Shown: positions 1-8,609 of the stretch, piece after piece
Numbering within the stretch: position 1 is the stretch's first letter
Layout of the letters: every line of letters begins with the position of its first letter
Source: Prochlorococcus sp. AG-363-B05
GTDB taxonomy: Bacteria > Cyanobacteriota > Cyanobacteriia > PCC-6307 > Cyanobiaceae
DNA length: 64,000 bases
Assembly (NCBI GenBank): GCA_003278445.1
Contig: QCFD01000001.1
Coordinates: forward strand, 142,188 to 206,187
Reading direction: 5' to 3'
Translations under genes and position numbers: made by a program
The notes under the pieces: model-generated
The model's input: the letters and a program-made list of their open reading frames with translations, nothing else
What the model was told of the DNA's origin: nothing
The model's database searches: none

Positions 1-606
1 ACTATAGAGGAACCATACGTACGAATGGAAATTTATGCCCCTAATGATTACAACGGTACTCTGATGGGCCTTTGTCAGGATAGAAGAGGAGACTTTATTG
101 ATATGAAGTACATAACGACTGATCGAGTTACTTTGATTTATGAAATACCTCTTGCAGAAGTTGTCACCGATTTCTTTGATCAGATGAAAAGTAGAACGAA
201 GGGATATGCCTCTATGGAATATCACTTGATTGGTTATCGAAAAAATGATTTAGTCAGATTAGACGTTTTAATTAATGCGGAACGAGCAGATCCTTTAACG
301 ACAATTGTTCATAAAGATAGTGCTTATGGTATTGGAAAAGGACTTGTTGAGAAATTAAAGGAACTTATTCCTAAACAGCAATTTAAGATCCCTTTACAGG
401 CCTCAATTGGGAGTCGAATTATTGCCAGCGAAGGTATTAGTGCTTTACGAAAAGATGTTTTATCAAAATGTTACGGAGGAGATATCTCTAGAAAAAAGAA
501 ATTGCTGAAGAAACAGGCAAAAGGGAAAAAACGGATGAAGTCTATGGGGAAAGTCGATGTTCCCCAAGAGGCTTTTATGGCTGTCTTGAAATTAAATAAT
601 GATTAA
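1..606 (+). CDS. lepA: Elongation factor 4 (LepA), 3' part
   Basis: The frame is open from the first base, so this is the C-terminal third of a gene that begins before the window; the ATG at 25 is internal. LepA is a ribosome-associated GTPase that binds stalled or mis-translocated ribosomes. The visible part is the EF-G-like domain V followed by the LepA-specific C-terminal domain. Recognisable stretches are [24 protein letters not shown] and, near the end, the basic [22 protein letters not shown], which is typical of the family's tRNA- and ribosome-contacting tail. The GTPase domain is not in the window. The identification is secure. Confidence 0.97.
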   Translation, partial: TIEEPYVRMEIYAPNDYNGTLMGLCQDRRGDFIDMKYITTDRVTLIYEIPLAEVVTDFFDQMKSRTKGYASMEYHLIGYRKNDLVRLDVLINAERADPLTTIVHKDSAYGIGKGLVEKLKELIPKQQFKIPLQASIGSRIIASEGISALRKDVLSKCYGGDISRKKKLLKKQAKGKKRMKSMGKVDVPQEAFMAVLKLNND

Positions 607-616
607 TAGATATTTT

Positions 617-790
617 TTATTTTGATAATTGTGTTGGATAGACTAGTTCACTTGAACTCTTTATAAGCATTGAGACTTCCTGCTTGTCATTGCTTTTAGT
701 TAGATTTGTCCATATAAAACCTACGATTAATAATGTTGCAATTGCTATTGAGAGCTCACCTACTGTGAGGCCGTCATTTTTTAAATTCAT
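617..790 (-). CDS. Small single-pass membrane protein, unknown
   Basis: A 57-residue reading frame on the minus strand fills most of the gap between lepA and the ABC permease. It starts MNLKNDGLTVGEL and has one hydrophobic segment (about residues 13-30, ending GFIWTN), followed by a short polar tail. The composition and the hydrophilic-hydrophobic-hydrophilic layout look like the many small membrane proteins of marine picocyanobacteria. No strong Shine-Dalgarno precedes the ATG. I recognise no function. It could be spurious, but the ordered layout favours a real gene. Confidence 0.55.
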   Translation of the reverse strand: MNLKNDGLTVGELSIAIATLLIVGFIWTNLTKSNDKQEVSMLIKSSSELVYPTQLSK

Positions 791-874
791 CTTGAATTGT
801 ATGTTTTGATTTATTTAAGCAATTCTTTTTTTAATTTCTACCTTTTATAGTTAAATTTAATTAGGTCTTATTAT

Positions 875-1735
875 TTGACATTGAACCTGAGAAGCTTTTT
901 AAGTCGTAATAATTTGTCGGGGCGATTAATGTTTGCTGGACTGATAATTTTATCTATCTATATAGGCATTTCTTTTTTAATGCCTATATTAATTTCCATG
1001 AAAATAGTGCCTAATGGTGAATTTGGCTTAGGGAATCCAATTTTTTCGGCTCCATCTGTAGATCATTGGTGCGGAACAGATCGACTAGGAAGAGATGTTT
1101 GTATTAGAACTTTGGCTGCGAGTGGAGTGGCATTACAGGTTGTTTTTGTTGCTGTATCTCTTGCTGTTCTAGTAGGAATACCTTTGGGACTTTTAAGTGG
1201 TTATATTGGCGGCCTTTTGGATAGAATATTAGTGCTCTTAATGGATACCCTTTATACAATTCCTGTCCTTCTTCTCTCTGTCGTAATGGCATTTATTTTC
1301 GGTAGAGGGATATTGAATGCTTCAATCGCATTATGCGTTGTTTATATTCCCCAATATTTTCGACTTGTTAGAAACCAGACATCACAAATCAAATCAGAAC
1401 TCTATATTGAAGCAGCTATATCAATGGGAGCGTCTCCGGTTTGGGTGATAAGGAAATACATTTTAAAAAATGTTCTTACCTCTGTACCTGTAGTTTTAAC
1501 ACTTAATGCTGCAGATGCTGTATTAGTTCTTGGAGGATTGGGATTTCTGGGATTGGGTTTACCAGAGAACGTTCCAGAATGGGGAAGTGATTTAAATATG
1601 GCATTGGTTGCATTGCCTACTGGCATTTGGTGGACAGCTATCTATCCTGGCTTGGCAATGTTTGTACTTGTATTGGGGTTGTCATTCATTGGAGAAGGTC
1701 TAGAAAATTTAATAAGTGAAGCTCCTAGTACATAG
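875..1735 (+). CDS. Peptide/nickel-type ABC transporter permease (DppC/OppC family)
   Basis: This is an inner-membrane permease of 286 residues from the DppC/OppC/NikC family, which forms the translocation path for oligopeptides or related solutes with a DppB-like partner. The sequence shows an N-terminal membrane segment (about 18-40), the family signature GTDRLGRD (67-74) just before the permease domain, five further hydrophobic segments, and the EAA loop EAAISMGASPVWVIRKYIL (about 179-197) that contacts the ATPase. The start is TTG at 875; no ATG offers the full N-terminal segment. No partner permease, ATPase or binding protein lies nearby, so they must be elsewhere. The substrate cannot be told from sequence. 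Confidence 0.88.
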   Translation: MTLNLRSFLSRNNLSGRLMFAGLIILSIYIGISFLMPILISMKIVPNGEFGLGNPIFSAPSVDHWCGTDRLGRDVCIRTLAASGVALQVVFVAVSLAVLVGIPLGLLSGYIGGLLDRILVLLMDTLYTIPVLLLSVVMAFIFGRGILNASIALCVVYIPQYFRLVRNQTSQIKSELYIEAAISMGASPVWVIRKYILKNVLTSVPVVLTLNAADAVLVLGGLGFLGLGLPENVPEWGSDLNMALVALPTGIWWTAIYPGLAMFVLVLGLSFIGEGLENLISEAPST

Positions 1736-1768
1736 GCATATAAGAATTAAGCTTTAAAAGAAGTAATA

Positions 1769-2458
1769 TTAAAATCTCATTTTGCTTGTTCGAGGGAGCT
1801 CTTCTATTATTTCACCTTTTTCATTGAGTTCTGGATATTCTCTACCTTCACTTTTGCACCATTGTGCAACCTCTGGGTAAGCCCATTCAAAAAGTTTTCT
1901 TTTATAAGTCCTTTGGTTTAACCCTTCTCCTCTTTCAGGGATTTTATTAGCTACTTGTCGTTGCCTGATTGCTTCAAATAATAACGTAGAGGCGGCGACC
2001 GATACATTTAACGATTCAACCATCCCTCTCATTGGAATATGAATATGCTCATCCATTAAAGCCTCGGCTTCATTGCTGATTCCCCATTTCTCTGCTCCTA
2101 GGATAAATGCAGTTGGCCCTATAAAATTACATTTTCTGTAGTCAATTGATGTTGGATTAAGAGTCGTTCCGTACAATTTGAATCCTTTCTTTTTTAGAAC
2201 ATCTACAGCAGTTTTTATTTCTTTGTATTGATTTATATGTATCCATTTTTGGCTACCTTGAGCGGTGCTATTAAATGTTAGAAATTTATCTTTATTGAAA
2301 ATTGCATAAGCTTCAAGAACTCCTACGGCATCACAACTTCTTATTATGGCAGAAAGATTATGTGGCTTTTCAACATTTTCTATTAATACTGTTAAATCAG
2401 ACATTCTTTTATTTAATACTGATTTAAGTCGCTCGTATCGTCTTGGTAATAAGGGCAT
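1769..2458 (-). CDS. trmH: tRNA (guanosine-2'-O)-methyltransferase, TrmH/SpoU family
   Basis: This is a SPOUT-class RNA methyltransferase of 229 residues, the usual length for TrmH, which methylates the 2'-O of G18 in the D-loop of tRNAs using SAM. The three SpoU motifs are visible: VLIENVEKPHNLSAIIRSCDAVG (about 24-46), TAFILGAEKWGIS, and IPMRGMVESLNVSVAAS (about 140-156), which forms the knotted SAM site. The C-terminal extension after about residue 170 (WAYPEVAQWC) is typical of TrmH rather than RlmB. It converges with the ABC permease upstream; the gap is 33 bases. Confidence 0.9.
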   Translation of the reverse strand: MPLLPRRYERLKSVLNKRMSDLTVLIENVEKPHNLSAIIRSCDAVGVLEAYAIFNKDKFLTFNSTAQGSQKWIHINQYKEIKTAVDVLKKKGFKLYGTTLNPTSIDYRKCNFIGPTAFILGAEKWGISNEAEALMDEHIHIPMRGMVESLNVSVAASTLLFEAIRQRQVANKIPERGEGLNQRTYKRKLFEWAYPEVAQWCKSEGREYPELNEKGEIIEELPRTSKMRF

Positions 2459-2555
2459 TTTTATAAATTATTTAAAATGATAATCTCCTTGAAGCTTAGA
2501 AATTAAAAAGATAAATGACTCATTTTCATTAATATCTATCAATAAAAAAATCATG

Positions 2556-2592
2556 AAAAAAAAGCTCTTGCCATAGGCAAGAGCTTTTTTAA
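2556..2592 (-). terminator. Strong Rho-independent terminator, read from both strands
   Basis: A perfect stem, AAGCTCTTGCC paired with GGCAAGAGCTT around a three-base ATA loop, is flanked by an A-run on the left and a T-run on the right, so it can end transcription in either direction. It lies 27 bases past the porin stop codon on the minus strand. It is by far the most GC-rich and best-formed terminator in the window, consistent with a highly expressed porin transcript. Confidence 0.92.
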
Positions 2593-2618
2593 GTTAACTT
2601 TAATTAGTTCCTAATAAC

Positions 2619-3629
2619 TTAGAAGCTAAATGCAGTTTCTAGTACTACACCAGTATCTTCTTCGTCACCATCTGTTTCTCCTACTGAGTAGAAGCCAGGT
2701 GTAATTGTAACGCTGTCATTTATAGCATAGCTATAAGCAACTTCGAATCCTGTTGTATCAGAGTCGTCTCCACTATCATCATCAGTTGTGGAATTGTAAC
2801 CAACGTGAAGTGTTCCAGGACCAACTTCGTAGTCAACGCCAACGAAAAGATCTTGGGCATCATCGCCACCCTCTGGATCTTTTGTATCGTAAGTAACGCT
2901 AATAGTCGCGTCAATTGACTCAGGAGTGTAATAAGCTCCGATACCAAAAGTGTTGTATTCAGTGCTGGTTCCATCACCATCATTAGCGGCGACTACTATG
3001 CCACCACCAAATCCGTCACCGTCATAACCAAGAGTTAAGGTTGTGACATCGCTACCTTCATCGGTATTGATACCATCTGTTGAATCTTGGCCGTCGTCAG
3101 CAACGAAGCTAGCTGAAGCAACAATACCTGAATCGTTAGACCAAGTAACTCCAAGTCCAGGACCGGTTTCGGCTCCTTCCAAGGAGAAAGGCATAGCGCC
3201 TAATCTGAAAGTATCAGAGTACTTAGATACTGTGGCTCCAACAACATCATCCTGGTCTACTAAAGGACCAGCAAGTACAGCTACGTCTCCAACTGGGAAG
3301 GTGTAGAAAGCTGAAGTTACAGTTAGTGCATCGCTTGTAGTGTTTACAGAACTATCCATGGATGCTAAAGGACCAGAAGCATTACCAGCTTCGATCCCTA
3401 CGTATAGAGAATCCTCACCAGTAAAACTAGAAGTCATGTCTAGTCCATATGCATATTGCATATAGAGCTCTTCATTTGCATCACCAGTTCCAGCTGATTC
3501 TGAACCTAGAGTGAAATATGCACTACCACCTAAAGTAGTAGTAGACGAAAATGTATCTGCATTAACTGCAACAGGAGCCATTAGGCCTAGTGCAGCAGGT
3601 GCTACCAGCAAACGCTGAAAAAGCTTCAT
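2619..3629 (-). CDS. Outer-membrane beta-barrel porin
   Basis: A 336-residue protein with a Sec signal peptide (MKLFQRLLVAPAALGLMAPVAVNA, cut after ANA) and a body of short alternating beta strands rich in Gly, Ser, Thr, Asp and Tyr, ending in Phe as outer-membrane barrel proteins do. It resembles the picocyanobacterial porins of the Som/OprB type but has no visible N-terminal SLH peptidoglycan-binding domain. The ATG at 3629 is chosen over one five codons upstream because GAGGAC, a good Shine-Dalgarno, lies just before it. The gene has its own terminator and a Fur-box-like palindrome upstream. It is strongly acidic (many DD and DG turns). Substrate unknown; an inorganic-ion or small-solute channel is an inference. 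Confidence 0.85.
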   Translation of the reverse strand: MKLFQRLLVAPAALGLMAPVAVNADTFSSTTTLGGSAYFTLGSESAGTGDANEELYMQYAYGLDMTSSFTGEDSLYVGIEAGNASGPLASMDSSVNTTSDALTVTSAFYTFPVGDVAVLAGPLVDQDDVVGATVSKYSDTFRLGAMPFSLEGAETGPGLGVTWSNDSGIVASASFVADDGQDSTDGINTDEGSDVTTLTLGYDGDGFGGGIVVAANDGDGTSTEYNTFGIGAYYTPESIDATISVTYDTKDPEGGDDAQDLFVGVDYEVGPGTLHVGYNSTTDDDSGDDSDTTGFEVAYSYAINDSVTITPGFYSVGETDGDEEDTGVVLETAFSF

Positions 3630-3756
3630 TGTGTCCTCACACATATAAGAAGTAAACTAAAAATACATTTACCCAAGCATGTGTGAAGTATCAATTGTAA
3701 CAGCTTATCGGTTGTCATAAGCGTGTATAAGATGTTACTTTCTGGAGATTAGTGAA

Positions 3757-3775
3757 AGTAATGATAATCATTTTC
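3757..3775. promoter_or_regulatory. Fur-box-like operator
   Basis: AGTAATGATAATCATTTTC matches 16 of 19 positions of the classical Fur consensus GATAATGATAATCATTATC, including the whole core AATGATAATCATT. It sits between the divergent porin (start 3629, minus) and rsmB (start 3886, plus), about 130 bases upstream of each. Fur represses iron-uptake and iron-stress genes when iron is available. The porin is the more plausible target, since rsmB is housekeeping. The distance to the porin start implies a long leader or a second, closer element that I do not see. Confidence 0.6.
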
Positions 3776-3885
3776 ATTGCTTATGGGTGTTGTTTGGTCT
3801 TTCTGTAGCTTCGTAGTTGTCACTTTGGATTAAAATCTAGATGCTTGAGTCTTTAATCTTTGCTTGATAAGCAATTTAATTTGGT

Positions 3886-5217
3886 TTGAATAAAAAAATA
3901 TCACCTGTTCAAGGGCTGAGGGCAAGAAAGGCTGCTTGGGAGGTAATTCAAGCAGTAGGTGGGGGCGCGTTCGCAGATGTTGCTTTGGAGAGAATTTTCA
4001 ATCTTTATCAATTCAAGCCGATAGATAAATCCTTGATCACTGAAATTTCTTATGGAGCGATTCGCCAAAGATATTTTTTAGATTGTTGGATTGATTTTTT
4101 AGGAACAGTATCTGCCAAAAAACAACCTCCATTATTGAGATGGTTATTGCATCTTGGGCTTTATCAAATTTTAAAAATGGAGAGAATACCTGCTGCGGCT
4201 GCAATTAACACAACTGTTGAGCTTGTAAAAACGACTCGTTTAGCCAAGCTTACGCCTGTTGTTAATGGGATCTTGAGATCTGCGCTTCGATGTAAAGAGA
4301 AGGGTATTCAATTACCTAAATCAAATACTCCTAGTTTGGAACTAGCTAAAAATGAGTCTTTACCAGCTTGGCTGGCAGAAGAATTGATTGCTTGGAGGGG
4401 AGTAGAGGATGCTTGTAAGGTCGCAAAAGCATTTAATACCATTAGTCCTATAGATATAAGAGTGAATAAAATCAGGGCTGAATTAAAAGATGTAAAAGAG
4501 AGTTTTGATGCCTTAGGGATTAAAACTCAACTGATCCCAAATTGTCCATACGGATTGGAAATTCCACCTGGAGTTGGTGAGCCTAAGAAATGGCCTGGTT
4601 ACCTAGAGGGTGAATGGAGTGTTCAAGACAGATCTTCTCAGTTGATTGCTCCATTCTTAGGAGCTTTGCCTGGAGAAAAGATACTGGATGCTTGTGCGGC
4701 ACCAGGAGGCAAATCAACTCATGTCGCTGAATTAATTAATAATCAGGGCGAAATATGGTCTGTTGATCGATCGTCTCGGAGAACTCACAAAATTTTAGCT
4801 AACTCAGAGAGGCTTGGAACCACCAGTTTGCAACTTTTAGTTGCTGATTCTAATGAGTTATTAGATAGGCATCCTGAATTGGAAGATTATTTTCATCGTG
4901 TTCTAATTGATGCTCCTTGCTCTGGTTTAGGTACTCTTTCTCGCCATCCTGATGCAAGATGGAGAATGAATAAAGAAAATATTCAGGAGCTTGTTTCTCT
5001 TCAAAGTCGATTACTCAAATCTTTAGTTCCTTTATTAAAAAGAGGAGGTAAGTTAGTCTATTCCACTTGTACTATTCATCCTGACGAGAATTTTAATCAG
5101 ATAAAAAATTTTCTTAAAATAATGCCAAATTTTTTGCTCGAATATGAGAAACAAATTTGGCCTGGAGAGAAGGATAATGGAGATGGTTTTTATATTGCCG
5201 TTTTAAGTAAATCATAA
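3886..5217 (+). CDS. rsmB: 16S rRNA m5C967 methyltransferase RsmB (Sun)
   Basis: A 443-residue protein with an N-terminal NusB-like RNA-binding domain (about 10-150) and a C-terminal Rossmann methyltransferase domain. The SAM site DACAAPGGKSTH (about 266) and the two catalytic cysteines of m5C enzymes, in DAPCSG (about 343) and YSTCT (about 396), are present. It methylates C967 of 16S rRNA in the small subunit. The start is TTG at 3886, giving MNKKISPVQGLRARKAAWEV; no ATG fits better. It converges with chlG, with a 37-base gap. Confidence 0.95.
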   Translation: MNKKISPVQGLRARKAAWEVIQAVGGGAFADVALERIFNLYQFKPIDKSLITEISYGAIRQRYFLDCWIDFLGTVSAKKQPPLLRWLLHLGLYQILKMERIPAAAAINTTVELVKTTRLAKLTPVVNGILRSALRCKEKGIQLPKSNTPSLELAKNESLPAWLAEELIAWRGVEDACKVAKAFNTISPIDIRVNKIRAELKDVKESFDALGIKTQLIPNCPYGLEIPPGVGEPKKWPGYLEGEWSVQDRSSQLIAPFLGALPGEKILDACAAPGGKSTHVAELINNQGEIWSVDRSSRRTHKILANSERLGTTSLQLLVADSNELLDRHPELEDYFHRVLIDAPCSGLGTLSRHPDARWRMNKENIQELVSLQSRLLKSLVPLLKRGGKLVYSTCTIHPDENFNQIKNFLKIMPNFLLEYEKQIWPGEKDNGDGFYIAVLSKS

Positions 5218-5254
5218 AATTAAAAACAATTGTATTTAGATTTCACAACAAAAT

Positions 5255-6205
5255 TTATAAACTTATTAAAGAACTATGTCCAATTGCTATAGCAGTAACT
5301 AGCATTCCTAAAATAAGGAATGGCTGCGCACTTGCTTGATATTTAACATCAAAACTTAAGGGGTCGCGTAAAAGCCAAATATCCTGAAAAGTTATTTGTG
5401 GAATTATAAGTAAAACGAGAATAACCGATGCAAAATGCTGTCCGATTGCTATTAGAACTACCACCATTGCTAATTGAAATATATCTATCATTCCTGCGCT
5501 AATACGACTGGCATTTTTTATTCCAAAAACTACAGGAAGTGATTCTAGACCAAGAGCTTTGTCACCTTCAACGCTTTTAAAGTCATTTATTACTGCAATT
5601 CCTAAGCCAGATAAACTATATGCAAGCGTTAGCAAAGCAGTTGCCCATGTTAAGTGGCCAAATAGGGCTTGGCCTGCCCACCATGGAAGAGCTATGTAAC
5701 TAGCTCCTAGCGCATAGTTCCCAAGCCACCCATTTTGTTTGAGTTTTAAGGGAGGTGCTGAATATATGTAACTAACAAATGAACCACCTAATGCAAGCAA
5801 AAGTACTGATGGGATCGAGTGGTGAGCCCAAACATCTAAAAGATATGCAACCCCAAGACCAGCTAGCAGTAGGACCCAAATTTGAAATTTGACTTGAAAA
5901 AGGGATATTGCTCCTGAGGGGATCGGCCGACTGGGTTCATTGATGGCGTCTATTTCTCTATCAAAGTAATCATTTATTGTTTGCGTATATCCAGTCAGAA
6001 GAGGCCCACTCATAATCATGCAACTTAAGGAAGCAAGTACGTTGCTTAATTCCCAGTGGTAATTACCACTGGCGGCTGCTCCACATATCACTCCCCATAG
6101 CAATGGAATCCATGTAATGGGCTTCATTAATTGCAAACGAAGCTTCCAAATGTTTGTTGTTTCAGAGCCTCCTTTTATTCCAAGGAGTTGCCTAGCATCG
6201 TTCAC
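5255..6205 (-). CDS. chlG: Chlorophyll synthase
   Basis: ChlG attaches the phytyl or geranylgeranyl chain to (divinyl-)chlorophyllide in the thylakoid membrane, the last step of chlorophyll synthesis. The protein (316 residues) is a UbiA-type polytopic prenyltransferase. The first Asp-rich prenyl-diphosphate site is NDYFDREIDAINEPSRPIPSG (about 90-110), with the PSRPIPSG ending that distinguishes ChlG from UbiA and CtaB. The second Asp site lies around INDFKSVEGDKALGLESLPV (about 206-225). About eight or nine hydrophobic segments are seen. The next gene upstream on the strand is the DUF2862 protein, 15 bases away, so the two are probably co-transcribed. Confidence 0.96.
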   Translation of the reverse strand: MNDARQLLGIKGGSETTNIWKLRLQLMKPITWIPLLWGVICGAAASGNYHWELSNVLASLSCMIMSGPLLTGYTQTINDYFDREIDAINEPSRPIPSGAISLFQVKFQIWVLLLAGLGVAYLLDVWAHHSIPSVLLLALGGSFVSYIYSAPPLKLKQNGWLGNYALGASYIALPWWAGQALFGHLTWATALLTLAYSLSGLGIAVINDFKSVEGDKALGLESLPVVFGIKNASRISAGMIDIFQLAMVVVLIAIGQHFASVILVLLIIPQITFQDIWLLRDPLSFDVKYQASAQPFLILGMLVTAIAIGHSSLISL

Positions 6206-6220
6206 TTTTCAACCTCAGGG

Positions 6221-6442
6221 TTAAGAAATTTCATCTTCAAAGAACCAATGTTTGCTGCCATCATTCATCTTAAGTACAACCCCAATTCCACCCCTGCCAT
6301 CAGTCATCTTGTAATCAATTACAGTCCCTCTTGGGTCTTGAGATAGTTGATTGATTAAATAAGAGGGTATGCGATCTCTTACACGTTCAATATTAATTTT
6401 AATTTTTGAACCTATCCTGGAAAGGGAGGTTGGCTTAGCCAT
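6221..6442 (-). CDS. DUF2862 family small protein
   Basis: A 73-residue soluble protein, starting MAKPTSLSRIGSKIKI, in the cyanobacterial DUF2862 family. It looks like a small beta barrel (SH3-like): GSKIKI, GTVIDYKMTDGRGGIGVVLKM and KHWFFEDEI form plausible strands. The ATG at 6442 is preferred; an in-frame GTG nine codons upstream would add residues not expected in the family. It lies 15 bases before chlG on the same strand. No function is known to me; the position suggests only co-expression with chlorophyll synthase. Confidence 0.75.
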   Translation of the reverse strand: MAKPTSLSRIGSKIKINIERVRDRIPSYLINQLSQDPRGTVIDYKMTDGRGGIGVVLKMNDGSKHWFFEDEIS

Positions 6443-6495
6443 GGAATTAAAATACTTAATTCCGGGCACCTTAACAGTTCCTCTGTTTAAAAATC

Positions 6496-7269
6496 ATGGT
6501 TGCTTTAAGATTGATTCCTTGTCTTGATGTTTCAAACGGACGAGTAGTGAAGGGAGTTAATTTTGTTGGATTGCGTGATGCTGGTGATCCAGTTGAGTTG
6601 GGATGCAGATACAGTAAGGCTGGAGCTGATGAATTGGTATTTCTTGACATAACAGCGACACATGAGAAGAGGTCTACTTTGGTTGATATGGTCAGACGTA
6701 CATCTGAAGCTGTAACTATTCCTTTTACCGTTGGAGGAGGGATAAGTTCATTAAATGGAATAAATGAATTATTGAGAGCAGGCGCTGACAAAGTAAGTTT
6801 AAACTCCAGTGCTGTTAAAGATCCTTCTTTGATTTCTCAAGGTGCAAATCGTTTTGGTTCTCAATGTATTGTCGTGGCAATAGATGCAAAAAAGAAAAAA
6901 GATATTTCTAATAATTGGGAGGTCTACGTAAGTGGTGGACGGAAGAATACAGGTTTAAATGTAATACAATGGGCAGAAAAAGTATATGAGCTTGGAGCAG
7001 GAGAAATCCTATTAACTTCTATGGATGGTGATGGTACTCAAAATGGATATGATGTAGAACTTACTAAAGCAATTTCTGAGAAAGTTCCAATACCTGTAAT
7101 AGCTTCAGGTGGAGCAGGATGCTTGAGACATATTAAAGAGGCTTTTACTCTTGGTAAATCTTCGGCTGCTCTTTTGGCTTCATTGCTGCATGACGGTAAA
7201 TTAAGTATTAGAGAAATAAAAGAATATTTAATAAATGAAAATTTACCTATAAGACCTATCGAAGGATAA
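6496..7269 (+). CDS. hisF: Imidazole glycerol phosphate synthase, cyclase subunit
   Basis: HisF takes ammonia from the HisH glutaminase and turns PRFAR into imidazole glycerol phosphate and AICAR, joining histidine and purine synthesis. It is a TIM barrel of 257 residues. Both catalytic aspartates are visible: D11 in [15 protein letters not shown] and D131 in VVAIDAKKK. The two half-barrel phosphate-binding loops are VGGGI (about 79-83) and IASGGAG (about 202-208). Length and motifs are standard. menG follows after 76 bases on the same strand. Confidence 0.97.
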   Translation: MVALRLIPCLDVSNGRVVKGVNFVGLRDAGDPVELGCRYSKAGADELVFLDITATHEKRSTLVDMVRRTSEAVTIPFTVGGGISSLNGINELLRAGADKVSLNSSAVKDPSLISQGANRFGSQCIVVAIDAKKKKDISNNWEVYVSGGRKNTGLNVIQWAEKVYELGAGEILLTSMDGDGTQNGYDVELTKAISEKVPIPVIASGGAGCLRHIKEAFTLGKSSAALLASLLHDGKLSIREIKEYLINENLPIRPIEG

Positions 7270-7345
7270 ATATGCACTTTTTCGACGTAAAATATTATCT
7301 ACGTATTAGAAATTTGATGCGCAGATACTCTTTTTATATATTTAT

Positions 7346-8044
7346 ATGAAGCCAGGAGATGATAGGGCTATTGAAGAAATGTTTAATTCAATTTCTTCAA
7401 AATATGATTTCTTAAATGATATGTTTAGTTTTGGATTTCATAGATTTTGGAAAAGAAAATTGTTGGATATTCTTAATCCTACTTTAGGAGAAAAATGGAT
7501 AGACCTTTGCTGTGGAACTGGAGACATGTCAATGCTTTTGGCTAGGTATATGAAAAGCTCTGAAAATATAACTGGCGTTGATTCAGCTTCTCAAGCATTA
7601 CTAGTAGCCAAAGAAAGATCAAAAGAAAATTACTCTTCAATTGAATGGATAAATTGTGACGCTCTGGAAACAAATCTCCCATCACATCAATTTGATGGCC
7701 TTTTGATGGCCTATGGATTGAGGAACCTTTCAAGCTCTGAGGCTGGTCTTAGAGAGGCTTGTAGAATTTTGAAACCAGGGGGTAGAGCTGGAATCTTAGA
7801 TTTTAGATCTTTTCAAGGTGCTTCTATACAAGGACTTTTCCAAAAAGTTTATTTAAGTCTTTATGTTGTCCCAATCGCTAGAGCCTTTGGCTTAGGGAAA
7901 GAATATTCATATATAAGAAAAAGTTTGGTTAAATTTCCTTCTGGGTCACAACAAATTCAATTGGCACTTTCTGCTGGCTTTCAAAAAGCAGAGTACATTA
8001 CATTAGCAATGGGTCAGATGGGTATTTTATTACTTAAAGCCTAA
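7346..8044 (+). CDS. menG: 2-phytyl-1,4-naphthoquinone methyltransferase (MenG/UbiE family)
   Basis: A 232-residue SAM-dependent methyltransferase of the UbiE/MenG family. In cyanobacteria it does the last step of phylloquinone synthesis, making the secondary electron acceptor of photosystem I. Visible features are the family start IEEMFNSISSKYDFLNDMFSFGFHRFWKRK, the SAM motif I LCCGTGDMSMLLA (about 54-66), YGLRNL (about 127) and LKPGGRAGILDF (about 147-158). Its substrate is inferred from the host: cyanobacteria have no ubiquinone. It ends ten bases before the convergent DUF721 gene. Confidence 0.92.
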   Translation: MKPGDDRAIEEMFNSISSKYDFLNDMFSFGFHRFWKRKLLDILNPTLGEKWIDLCCGTGDMSMLLARYMKSSENITGVDSASQALLVAKERSKENYSSIEWINCDALETNLPSHQFDGLLMAYGLRNLSSSEAGLREACRILKPGGRAGILDFRSFQGASIQGLFQKVYLSLYVVPIARAFGLGKEYSYIRKSLVKFPSGSQQIQLALSAGFQKAEYITLAMGQMGILLLKA

Positions 8045-8054
8045 ATTAGATAGT

Positions 8055-8537
8055 TCAATCTAATCTCAATTCTTTTCTTCTGCAAAAACTACATTTACCC
8101 CATAATTTAATTTCTCCTTTAGGAGAAGGTACTTTACAAAATGGACAATTAATAACTCCATTTTTATCAGTTCTGCTTGGGTGCTTTTCCCATATTTCTT
8201 TCTCACTTTCTTTAGTAACAAAATTCACTGGATAATATTGTCTGATCCGTATTTCTTGTATTTGATATCCAAATGATTTTAAAGCTTCAATTAACTGCAA
8301 ACGATTGTATTGAAGTGCTTGTCTCCACTGAGGATGACTTGCCCCAATCGTTAGGATCTTGTTTTGAATGTTAAGTGGTGTGCAATTCAATGCTAGTTGC
8401 TTCCCAGCAATTTCTTCCCAATCTTGAATAAGTCCTCCTACATCCCCTTTCCATGAAGACTTGATCTTTTCTAAGCATTTATATATTGATTGCTCTCTTT
8501 TTGAATTTGTTTTATGTTTTGAGTCTTCTAGAATCAA
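8055..8537 (-). CDS. DUF721 / DciA-like protein with C-terminal zinc ribbon
   Basis: A 160-residue protein. The first ~100 residues carry the DUF721 fold (WEEIAGKQLALNCTPLNIQNKILTIGASHPQWRQALQYNRLQLIEALKSFG), the domain of DciA, a proposed ancestral loader of the DnaB replicative helicase. The C-terminus has two CxxC pairs (CPFC ... CSFC, about 135-155) that would bind zinc. A helicase-loading role is an inference from the family; cyanobacteria lack DnaC, so it is reasonable. It diverges from vipp1. Confidence 0.75.
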   Translation of the reverse strand: MILEDSKHKTNSKREQSIYKCLEKIKSSWKGDVGGLIQDWEEIAGKQLALNCTPLNIQNKILTIGASHPQWRQALQYNRLQLIEALKSFGYQIQEIRIRQYYPVNFVTKESEKEIWEKHPSRTDKNGVINCPFCKVPSPKGEIKLWGKCSFCRRKELRLD

Positions 8538-8609
8538 TTTTAATTAGACACTATTGATGAGTTAGTGCTTAAATCTAGCTAATATTTTTTAGAATGCATA
8601 AAAATACTA

